DNA of 64,000 nt from Nematostella vectensis (taxonomy: Eukaryota; Cnidaria; Anthozoa; Actiniaria; Edwardsiidae). Location: NCBI RefSeq assembly GCF_932526225.1, contig NC_064046.1, positions 5,629,306 through 5,693,305 on the forward strand, read 5' to 3'. Of this stretch, positions 20,801 through 32,800 are shown piece by piece; within the stretch, counting starts at the first letter, position 1, and the number at the start of each line of letters is the position of its first letter. The notes under the pieces are model-generated. The model had not been told where the DNA came from. It ran no database searches and was given only the letters and a program-made list of their open reading frames with translations. Made by a program: the position numbers and the translations under genes.

Positions 20801-23800
20801 TAGGACATGGCAAACATAAGGCTTTGTATGAACACGTACCACGCGTAGGACATGGCAAACATAAGGCTTTGTATGAACACGTACCACGCGTAGGACATGG
20901 CAAACATAAGGCTTTTTATGAACACGTACCACGCGTAGGACATGGCAAACATAAGGCTTTGTATGAACACGTACCACGCGTAGGACATGGCAAACATAAG
21001 GCTTTTTATGAACACGTACCACGCGTAGGACTTGTGCGAGCGTCTCTTGCGCCGTTATCTCCCGGTCTTGTATGTGCTCAAGCTTCCTCTCCAAGAACAA
21101 TGCTTTGCGCTCCGACTTTCTGTTAAACATACAAAAATCATTAAAAGGAAGAAATGGGGGAGAGGCTTAAGAAGGTCTATATTGTAATCTTTGGAATCTT
21201 CAGGAATTAGGAAGATAATATCGTACTTTTGTGATTTTTTGTAGGCTTCTAGCTCTCTCTCAAGCTGCGTCACGCGCGCCTTGAAGTCTGGAAACAAAAT
21301 ACAAAGTTAAGGGCCCTATTAGGCTTCGGAAGTAAAGTCTACTTAAGTCATAACTACGGACTTTGATAACGTGGCAATTTTGATAAGACCAGGGGCGTTC
21401 ATGGGCCGTTTTCAGCTTTAAGACCGCTACCCTATACTTCTATTGTTATTCGGGTGTAATTCGCTATATTTTTATATGCCTTTTATAAAGATTGGCCAGA
21501 AATCTGGTTAAGCCCGGGCTTTACTGGCTTAAAGGCAGATATGGATGACCCTGGAAACAATCGGACAGAAACCAGGCATAATATGTACTAGTTCAGGCAG
21601 CGACGTTATGGGTGAAACATACTTAAGGCTGATTTAGACAGCATAATTAAGTTGTATGCGGCACTTCTACAACTCGAGTCGTAGAGCGTAAATCGATCCT
21701 CGAGAACAAGAGTCGTAGTGTGTAATTCAGGGCCGTTACTAAGCCCTGAATCACACGTTACCGTTCGCCAAACCGTTTATTTTGGACCTGTTCGCGAACA
21801 GTCTAGATGTTCGCGAATTTCGCGAAAGTTGTTCGCGTATTTCACGAACACTGTTCGCGAATTTTGCGAACACTGTTCAAGAGCGGTGCTGTAAATCGTG
21901 CTGTATTAATCAACCTTTAAAAAACCCTCATCTCATCCACACACCGATTATAAGTGATGGACCATATACCTGCCAATTCAACAGCAAGGTTATTCTTCTC
22001 CTTCTGAATCGCCTGAAAATAGAGAAAATTATGCATAACGTACAAGGGTAATCACTGCATGTATGTTGATGATGATGCATATATGTAAATGATGACTCAT
22101 GCCATGTATTTTGATGACGATGCATGTATGTAAATGATGATGCATGTATGTATGTAGATGATGATGCATGTACGTAGATGATGATGCATGTATGTTGATG
22201 ATGATGCATGTATGTAAATGATGACTCATGCCATGTATGTTGATGATGATGCATGTATGTAGATGATGATGCATGTATGTTGATGATGATGCATGTATGT
22301 AGATGATGATGCATGAATGTAGATGATGATGCATGTATGTTGATGATGATGCATGTATGTTGATGATGGTGCATGTATGTTGATGATGATGCATGTATGT
22401 TGATGATGATGCATGTATGTAGATAATGATGTATGTACTGTATGTAGATGATGTATGTATGTTATGATAATGCATGTATGTAGATGATGCATTTATGGTA
22501 ATTATGATATATGTATGTTGTTGTTTGTGTTGTCTACCTCTTGGTGAGATTTCAGCTCGTCCTCCTCAGAGGTCTTCTTTACTTTTAGATCTTCAAGTAA
22601 ACTAGCAAAACAGAAAAAAAGTACAGTTGAGTGCTCCAGAATAGTTCCTACTCACTTCAATAGCATTACTTAGTTTTACCTCCGCCACTCGTCAAGAGCG
22701 ATCACGTGATCTTCCATGCTGATTTTCTTGCCGTTCTCGGCCGCTACAGCCTCGTATTGGTGCATTAGGTTGCTATGGTTACGCGTTAGGTCGTCCATCT
22801 CAGTCTGCATACGTCGCTTTTCTGACTCGAGTTTTGATATTCTTTTCGAAAGCTTTGACACTAGAAAAGGAGATAAAGACAATAGTCATGGTAACAATGG
22901 TTATCATAATGACAATGGTTATGGTAAAGGCAATAGTTATGGTATAAACAATGGTTATTATAATGACAATGGTTATGGTAAAGGCAATAGTTATGGAATA
23001 AACAATGGTTATGGAAAAGACAATAGTTATGGTAACAGTTGTTATAGTAATGACAATGGTTCTGGAAAAGACAATGGTTATGGTAGTGACAATGGTTACG
23101 GTAATGACAATAGTTATGGAAAAGACTAGTTATGTTAACAATGGTTATGGAAAAGACAATAGTTATGATAACAATGGTTATGGTGATGACAATGGTTGTG
23201 GCAATGACAACGGTTATGGTGATGGCAATGATTATAATGTGATGACAATAGTCATGACAATGGTTATGTTAATTTCAATGGTTTATGTGATGTCAATGGT
23301 TTATGTGATGTCAATGGTTATTGTGATGTCAATGGTTATGGTAATAACAATGATAGTGATAACAATAATAGTGATAACAATGATAGTGATAACAATGATA
23401 GTGATAACAATGATAGTAATAACAATGATAGTGATAACAATGTTGTGATGTCAAAAAGGTAGGTAGGTCTAGCTGAGTTTTTAAAAACGACGTTCCGCTA
23501 GTGAAGGGAAAGCTCTTATAAGCAATTATAATAAGAACACTGCAACGCTAGCAGTCACAAATTATAAGCCTCCTGTAAAATTGCTTTCTAAGCCTTAGTC
23601 GGCTGGAATAAAACTATTTTTGCACAGGTAACAAGACAGTTGTGTTAAGATATTGTTAAATTAGTTATTTGCTGTCCACTCATGTTTTTGGTGCAAAATT
23701 TTAAATTTCGCGTTATCTATAATCTAGCGCACCTGCATAAATTATTCTCGCGCTGTGATGAAAATGCTCGTACTTTAGAGCGCACACAGCTTGGTATAGC

Positions 23801-26800
23801 ATTATTTTACGATAGATAGAAACATTTTTAGGTGGACAACTCTAGGAATGATATTTATTTTGGTTAGAATATAAAATTTGAATTTAGCGCTCAGAGCAAT
23901 TGTTCTGATATGTTCACTTATTGCCGGCTCATTGATAACTGATTGTTCTTGAGCCCGGGGATGGGAGGAGCTTTCCTTTTTATAGCGGAACCTCGTGTTT
24001 AAAGGGGAGGTTTCCCTTTTTATAGCGGATCCTCGTGTTGAAAGGGTTCTATGGACAGACCTTCCTGGCCATGCAGTCGCTGCATCTCCTTCAGCTTATG
24101 TTCTTGAATGTCCTGTTGCTCCATCAGCAGCGCATTTTCCTCCACCACAAGCCTGGCCTGCTCTTGGAGCTGCTGCCTGAAAACACACATCACTAACAGG
24201 GTCACGAGAGATTTCACGATCACGAGAAATATCACGAACAGCACCACATATCATACCATGAATATATTATACACATGGAATATCAGGACCAATGTAACCT
24301 AACACCTGTTGAATCTGATGAACCACACTAATGTATGAACACTTATCTGTCAAAATCTCTGTCACACCAATAAGTAAATCATAAATCGACTTTAGCTCAC
24401 CATTCGTCCAGCTCCAGTGCTTCTGGTTTTGACTTGCTTAATCTCTAGAAAAGAAATTGATTTTTGTTTCTTTTGTAGTCTTAAAATACGCTCCTCGATC
24501 CCCATTGGCCCCATTGGCGTAGAAAAATGGTATATAACCAGATAACTATGCGACTGATATTTTTTTGGTCATCGCGCGGGGGCCCTGTGGTTCTGCCTCG
24601 CCTGCAGGCCTGCCCGCGCACATTGCTTTTCTTGGGAACCACAATAAAGTGGCCAACCCCTATCAAAAAGCTACTCGGCACTGTCCCAGAAGTTATTGCA
24701 GAGGCATCACTATACTTCCCTTGTATCTGAACTGTATTATCCCTGTTATTGTTCCTCGCCATTGAATTAGATTAGTCCTGACATTATTGTGTGAAGACTA
24801 TACATTATATTATTATTATTGAAAAAAATATGAAAAATATTTGTAATTTGCTGGCTCCGCCTCTAGGCAATGCCTAAATCTATATATTAGCTTTTGATAT
24901 GTGATATGTGATATGTTTTTCGTGAATTAAGCAAGGATGTTGCGCATATTTTTTTAGGTTCTGTCTCTGCAAGATAGTCTCCTCCCTTCCCGTCTGCCCT
25001 TTTTCCCTTCTAAAAGAAATATCAGGGAAGTTTCCCTCGAATGGTTTCCTTATATCTTAATAACCATAGACAGTGCGTCATAATTGATAGTACTATGTCA
25101 CATGAGCAACATGAACCTTGTGGAGTCTCTCAGAGCTCAATCCTTTGACCTCTTTTATTCCTCCTCTACATACATGATTTTCATAACAATTCTATACCTT
25201 GAGCACATTATTGACAATATACAGTATAAATAAATGATTAGCCTGCAGCAAACTATCACATATATGCATAAACTATTACATATATGAAAGACGAAGTTAT
25301 CTACTGTCCAAAAATTGTTTATTTCTCAAACTTTATATCATCATAATAATTAGACCAAAAAAACCCAACTCACCATATGCAACTCCTGGTTCTCCTTGAC
25401 GACCTCGTTCACTCTCCCCTTAAACGAGGTCAGTTCCTCCTAAATACCATGAGAATAATGCATACATCAACCCGATAACATACCAAGAGAATAATGCGTA
25501 CAAAGAATAAATCAAATATAGATACAAGTAAAGAAGGAATTAATTGCTTACGTCATATGTTTTGATGATTTCCTCTTTCTCCTTCAGTCGGTCATCATAG
25601 GCGAGAAAAAGGGGCGCAAGTAGCCTTGTATTCACCTATCAATTAAACATGAGGCATTTTTTTAAAAAGACGCAATTTTCTTTTTCTCCTCGGATTTTCC
25701 ATGCTCATCAACTCATTATCTACGCGCACTGATCTTAACTTACCCCTAACTCATTATCTACGCTACACTACATACATGAAGAGTGACAAGTTGCCTAATC
25801 AACAGGCGCTACTTGCGTAAAAGCGGAAAAAAAATGAGCTGGAATAGCCGAGCTAAAAAAAAAAGAAGAAAATCTGAGGTTCGCCCGCCAGGAATTTACT
25901 CGCATAGCGATTTTCGCCTCAATCTCCCTGCCGAGCGCTACGTCCGATAGAACGGTTTTAACGGGAGCTTTTCTGGGGCGCTTTTCAAGAGCCTGTTTCG
26001 CAGGCTAAGTAACAAGCAGTCCTTACCAGCCATGGCGCCGGTTCGCCGCTCCTCGGTAAAGCCATCCCCTCTACTTCCTGCAAATCATCACATGTTTTGC
26101 AAATGGAAGATTGGGGAAGATCTTGTGTGTATGTGTTGCACATGGAAGATGTGGGGAAGATCTTGTGTACATGTGTGGCACATGGAAGATGTAGGGAAGA
26201 TCTTGTGTACATGTGTGGCACATGGAAGATGTAGGGAAGATCTTGTGTACATGTGTTGCAAATGGAAGATGTGGGGAAGATCTTGTGTACATGTGTTGCA
26301 AATGGAAGATGTGGGGAAGATCTTGTGTACATGTGTGGCACATGGAAGATGTAGGGAAGATCTTGTGTACATGTGTTGCAAATGGAAGATCTTGTGTGCA
26401 GGTGTTGCACATGGAAGATGCGGGGAAGATCTTTTGTGCATGTGTTGCACATGGAAGATGCGGGAAAGATCTTGTGTGCAGGTGTTGCACATGGAAGATG
26501 CGGGGAAGATCTTGTGTGTATGTGTTGCACATGGAAGATGTGCGAAGATTCAGCGCCTTACCTCAAACAGCACCGGTCTGTACTTGGCCTGATATCGACT
26601 CAGTTCCACGTTCAGCCTGTGGACTGTGAAGCAAGATACCATCAACACCACATGATGTGGTGACAAGATACCATCAACACCACATGATGTAGTAACAAGA
26701 TACCATCAACACCACATAATGTGGTGACAAGATACCATCAACACCACATAATGTGGTGACAAGATACCATCAACACCACATGATGTGGTGACATGATACC

Positions 26801-29800
26801 ATCAACACCACATGATGTGGTGACAAGATACCATCAACACCAAATGATGTAGTAACAAGATACCACATGATGTGGTGACATGATACCATCAACACCAAAT
26901 GATGTGGTGACATGATACCATCAACACCACATGATGTGGTGACAAGATACCATCAACACCACATGATGTGGTGACAAGATACCATCAACACCACATGATG
27001 TGGTGACAAGATACCATCAACACCACATAATGTGGTGACAAGATACCATCAACACCACATGATGTGGTGACAAGATACCATCAAAACCACACGTTGTGGT
27101 GACATGATACCATCAACACCACATGATGTGGTGACATGATACCATCAACACCAAATGATGTGGTGACATGATACCATCAACACCACATGATGTGGTGACA
27201 TGATACCATCAACACCACATGATGTGGTGACAAGATACCATCAACACCACATGATGTGGTGACAAGATACCATCAACACCACATAATGTGGTGACAAGAT
27301 ACCATCAACACCACATGATGTGGTGACAAGATACCATCAAAACCACACGTTGTGGTGACATGATACCATCAACACCACATGATGTGGTGACATGATACCA
27401 TCAACACCACATGATGTGGTGACATGATACCATCAACACCACATGATGTGGTGACATGATACCATCAACACCAAATGATGTGGTGACAAGATACCATCAA
27501 CACCACATAATGTGGTGACAAGATACCATCAACACCACATGATGTGGTGACAAGATACCATCAACACCACATGATGTGGTGACATGATACCATCAACACC
27601 ACATGATGTGGTGACATGATACCATCAACACCACATGATGTGGTGACATGATACCATCAACACCACATGATGTGGTGACAAGATACCATCAACACCACAT
27701 GATGTGGTGACAAGATACCATCAACACCACATGATGTGGTGACAAGATACCATCAACACCACATGATGTGGTGACAAGATACCATCAACACCACATGATG
27801 TGGTGACAAGATACCATCAACATCACATGATGTAGTAACAAGATACCATCAACACCAAATGATGTAGTAACAAGATACCATCAACACCACATGATGTGGT
27901 GACATGATACCATCAACACCAAATGATGTGGTGACATGATACCATCAACACCACATGATGTGGTGACAAGATACCATCAACACCACATGATGTGGTGACA
28001 AGATACCATCAACACCACATGATGTGGTGACAAGATACCATCAACACCACATGATGTGGTGACATGATACCATCAACACCACATGATGTGGTGACATGAT
28101 ACCATCTAAATAAGAAGATGTCACCAAACACAAGGTGAAACGAAATGTACCATCAAATACCAGCTGACATTAAAGGTAACATTTCTTTCGTTTACAGATA
28201 CAAATCTGAAACTGATAAACATTAAAGCGCACCACAAGTGTCTATCGCTTAAACGTGAGGAGAGGCAATTCTACGCATGCGCATACCTGTTTGCCGGAGA
28301 TGTTTGTTCTCTTGCTGCAGGTCCTTAACTTGCTGTTGAAGTATGAGTGATGGACTGCCTGGAAAACATGATATGGTTTATCCCAGCTCGGTCCACTTCT
28401 TATCTTAACTACCTATCTATGCATGAAACAATTTGTACGCATACACTTCAAATGCCATCGCTTTCTCGACAGAGTTTTACCTGGACCTTTCTGTAAAGAA
28501 GTGGCAAGCTGCTTCAGTGCCTTGTTCTCCTGTTGCAGTGAAGAGTTGAGCTCCCCCAGCGCACTTTTCTCGCTCTCAAGAAGCTGAAGTCTGCCTTGAG
28601 TCAGTTTATACGCCTCACTGTCCTGAAGTGACTTGGCGCTAGCCTTATGCACCTCCTTTGCCGCCTTTGTCCTCCCCCTCATGGGAACAGCATTCACTTC
28701 ATCGGTCACAGACTCCGCTATATCCTCTCCTTCAATCCCATCCGATAGGTCCTGTGACTCAGAGGTGTTTACGGGTCGTCGCGTCTTTCGCCCGCGGGAT
28801 CGCTTGTTAGTAGAGCCTCGCTCAAGCTCTTTTTCGATTTGCCTACTTCGCTCCTCTTGCGCCTGGAGTTTTTGTAGTAATGCTTGCTGTTGCTCCTCCA
28901 AGGCCTGATAACAAGAGCGAAGGGAAGGCACGTGGCTAGTACGCCTGGGAACGCAACAAGCTAGCGAACGAAGACGGGACATTGCGCGATTATTGCTACT
29001 TTTCTCTCTTCTTGTACAGCACTCTCTATGACGTAATAATCAAGTAAAGCGCGCAAGTATTGGCATGATGTAACGAAATTATGCGCGCGCAAAGAACACA
29101 GTGAAATAATATGAAAGGCGCCGATTAAACTACATAGCAACGAATTATTTGTAATCTTTAGCCATCCAGGAAACAATCTATATAAAACACAAAAAAGCGT
29201 TTTTGGTGTTAGTTTAGATAGTAGCAGGGTAGAAAAAGCTTTGTACGTATATAAAGTAGAGTAATAGTAAAAAGCTTTGGTACCAGTCTATCTCGGTGGA
29301 ATATTCTGGCCTGGTCGTCTAATCTTTGCTGTTGCCGTTGGTGCATTTGTTCGTATTGCCGCTGATGCATTTTTTGTTCGTCTAGCAGGCTCACGATCTG
29401 CGCCTCGTGTTGGCGTATTTCCGCTAGCTCGTGATCACGCGGGCTCAACATACTAAGGTTGGATTGCACCTCTCGCTGATGGTTCTCTGGAAGCAACAAC
29501 ATATCTTGCGATTATAACAACATAACACCATTATGACCAGGGAACAAGTTCACACCAGAAAGAAGTGCACAACAAAATAAACAAGTCCTCTCCTGCTATG
29601 TAAAAACCACAAACTGGAAATATAAACATTTATTAAAATATAACCAAAAACTCACCCCGTTGCCGTATCTGTTCACACAGCCCCTCATGTTGTTTCAGTA
29701 GCTGTTGTCATGAACTCACCCAGTTAACGTATCTGTTCACACAGCCAGTTGCCGTATCTGTTCACTCACCCAGTTGCCGTATCTGTTCAATCACCCAGTT

Positions 29801-32800
29801 GCCGTATCTGTTCACTCACCCAGTTGCCGTATCTGTTCACACAGCCAGTTGCCGTATCTGTTCACTCACCCAGTTGCCGTATCTGTTCACTCACCCAGTT
29901 GCCGTATCTGTTCACTCACCCAGTTGCCGTATCTGTTCACTCACCCAGTTGCCGTATCTGTTCACTCACCCAGTTGCCGTATCTGTTCACACAGCCAGTT
30001 GCCGTATCTGTTCACTCATCCAGTTGCCGTATCTGTTCACACAGCCAGTTGCCGTATCTGTTCACTCACCCAGTTGCCGTATCTGTTCACTCACCCAGTT
30101 GCCGTATCTGTTCACTCACCCAGTTGCCGTATCTGTTCACACAGCCAGTTGCCGTATCTGTTCACTCGCCCAGTTGCCCTATCTGTTCACTCACCCAGTT
30201 GCCGTATCTGTTCACTCACCCAGTTGCCGTATCTGTTCACTCACCCAGTTGCCGTATCTGTTCACTCACCCAGTTGCCGTATCTGTTCACACAGCCAGTT
30301 GCCGTATCTGTTCACTCACCCAGTTGCCGTATCTGTTCACACAGCCAGTTGCCCTATCTGTTCACACAGCCAGTTGCCGTATCTGTTCACTCACCCAGTT
30401 GCCGTATCTGTTCACTCACTCAGTTGCCGTATCTGTTCACACAGCCAGTTGCCGTATCTGTTCACTCACCCAGTTGCCGTATCTGTTCACTCACCCAGTT
30501 GCCGTATCTGTTCACACAGCCAGTTGCCGTATCTTTTCACTCACCCAGTTGCCGTATCTGTTCACTCACCCAGTTGCCGTATCTGTTCACTCACCCAGTT
30601 GCCGTATCTGTTCACTCACCCAGTTGCCGTATCTGTTCACTCACCCAGTTGCCGTATCTGTTCACTCACCCAGTTGCCGTATCTTTTCACTCACCCAGTT
30701 GCCGTATCTGTTCACACAGCCAGTTGCCGTATCTGTTCACTCATCCAGTTGCCGTATCTGTTCACACAGCCAGTTGCCGTATCTGTTCACTCACCCAGTT
30801 GCCGTATCTGTTCACTCACCCAGTTGCCGTATCTGTTCACTCACCCAGTTGCCGTATCTGTTCACACAGCCAGTTGCCGTATCTGTTCACTCGCCCAGTT
30901 GCCCTATCTGTTCACTCACCCAGTTGCCGTATCTGTTCACTCACCCAGTTGCCGTATCTGTTCACTCACCCAGTTGCCGTATCTGTTCACTCACCCAGTT
31001 GCCGTATCTGTTCACACAGCCAGTTGCCGTATCTGTTCACTCACCCAGTTGCCGTATCTGTTCACACAGCCAGTTGCCCTATCTGTTCACACAGCCAGTT
31101 GCCGTATCTGTTCACTCACCCAGTTGCCGTATCTGTTCACTCACTCAGTTGCCGTATCTGTTCACACAGCCAGTTGCCGTATCTGTTCACTCACCCAGTT
31201 GCCGTATCTGTTCACTCACCCAGTTGCCGTATCTGTTCACACAGCCAGTTGCCGTATCTTTTCACTCACCCAGTTGCCGTATCTGTTCACTCACCCAGTT
31301 GCCGTATCTGTTCACTCACCCAGTTGCCGTATCTGTTCACTCACCCAGTTGCCGTATCTGTTCACTCACCCAGTTGCCGTATCTGTTCACACAGCCCCTC
31401 TTGTTGCTTCAGTAGCCGCTGCTGCTGTTCCTCGTGCTGCTGATGTTGTTGTTGCTGCATCTGGATGATCTTCTGTTGTTGTTCCAGCATCTCCCTCTGC
31501 AGACGGACTTCGTCTCCCCCTCCCTGGTAACTGTTGTCGCTCGCTACACCCTCATTTTCACGAGTCAATTGGAAGTTCTCCAAGATTTTAAGTTGCTCCT
31601 AAAACATTCAAGAGAATGTCATAAATACAAAATCAGGCCAAAGCACTAGGTGTGCTGATAGATCCACTTTTTTTAAATTATGGGGTATGTGCAGAATGTA
31701 TTGTTGGTGATTCAGGAAATGGAAATTGAGGAACATTTGGTCTATCTGAGGCGTAAAATCTTAGATCAAACAAAGACCTGGTACTTGCAGTACCAAGCAC
31801 AAGATGGAAACCCTTTGGCGACAGGGTCTTTGCCCATGCTGGGTCTTCTGCGTGAAACTCGCTAACAGGGACATTAAAAGCCGTTAGCCATTTGAACAGG
31901 CACTTAAAACCCATCTTTTCCGATTAGCTTATTTCACCTAGAGGATTCGTTAATTTACATGACCGTGTTACAATTTGTTATGTTAGGTCAAATGTTTTTG
32001 TAAGAATTTGTCTTCTGTTTAGCGCTTTATAAATAAATTATTATTATTATCAACACGCTTTGAATTGTTTTTAAAACCGACGTTCTGGCGTTCTGGCATG
32101 TACTTACTTCCTTATAGCCGCATTATCACCAGTTTACTTCCGGAAGTCCGACGCAAACCACAACCGTTAAAAGACAATAGGATCTATTAGAATCCGTGCT
32201 ATTTAACAGGCCATCCTCAAACAAACTCCCTATAGACCTACTGCTTTCACAATTTTCAATATTTTTCGCGTTCTCTGTTAAAAATCATCGGGGATTGTTA
32301 CGCAATCGACAGGAAGTAAACTGGTGATAATACAGCTTTAAGGGTACAAAACTTTGGGATAAATTTTTTTCAAATCAAAATAGACTATTTGTATTTTATT
32401 CTGCTGTGCCTCTAGTTATGGTTGCATGTATCTCATTCTGCGGCGCCGCTAGTTGTCATGGTTACATGTATCTCATTCTGCGGTGCCGCTAGTTGTCATG
32501 GTTACCTGTATCTCACTTTGCGGTGCCGCTATTTGTCATGGTTACCTGTATCTTATTCTGTTGTGCCGCTAGCTCTTCACGTAGCCGCTGTTGCTCCTTC
32601 TGTTGCTCACTCTGCTGTCTATAGACAGCCTCCTGTTGACTTATCAGACGCTCTAGGTGCCTCTCTTGTTCTTGGAACGAGTTCTCATTTGCCTGGCGAA
32701 TCTTCTCAAGTCGCTCAAGACTCTCCGTCTACAACAACAATTTGGTGAATGAAAGCAGCTGAGAAGGGTGGGTGGGGGTAGTGTTGGTAAAGCAGCAGAG

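Larger units (their letters stand above)
17831..28358 (-). other. CEP89: CEP89 conserved C-terminal coiled coil (16 exons)
   Basis: This is the family-diagnostic part: LQQQVKDLQQENKHLRQT, VHRLNVELSRYQAKYRP, LLAPLFLAYDDRLKEKEE, FKGRVNEVVKENQELHM, W-QQLQEQARLVVEENALL, VSKLSKRISKLESEKRR, ITAQETLAQVLRV, AEKTAEERDSYEKF and RQVEEELDLVWQKADYDN. The exon ending at 21020 finishes inside a repeat unit: its last codons VLRV and its donor are the 45-bp array. Confidence 0.92.

Noticed and set aside
19641-21130. Frames of 190-482 codons on both strands
   Set aside because: The repeat unit lacks stops; only the CEP89 exon 21119-21020 is supported as coding.
22029-22492. Minus-strand frames rich in MHHHQHTCII
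   Set aside because: Artefact of the 20-bp repeat.
24481-24765. 93-codon minus frame MARNNNRDNTVQIQGKYSD...
   Set aside because: It lies in a CEP89 intron on the same strand without splice sites that fit the frame, and I recognise no homology; possibly transposon debris.
25985-26663. Six overlapping frames on both strands
   Set aside because: Artefact of the 40-bp repeat flanking exon 26623-26562.
26637-28107. Possible CRISPR array (palindromic direct repeats)
   Set aside because: Units are contiguous with no unique spacers and lie in a eukaryotic intron.
29749-31468. Three plus-strand frames of more than 530 codons
   Set aside because: All three frames are open because of the 25-bp unit; the sequence is intronic and antisense to CEP89.
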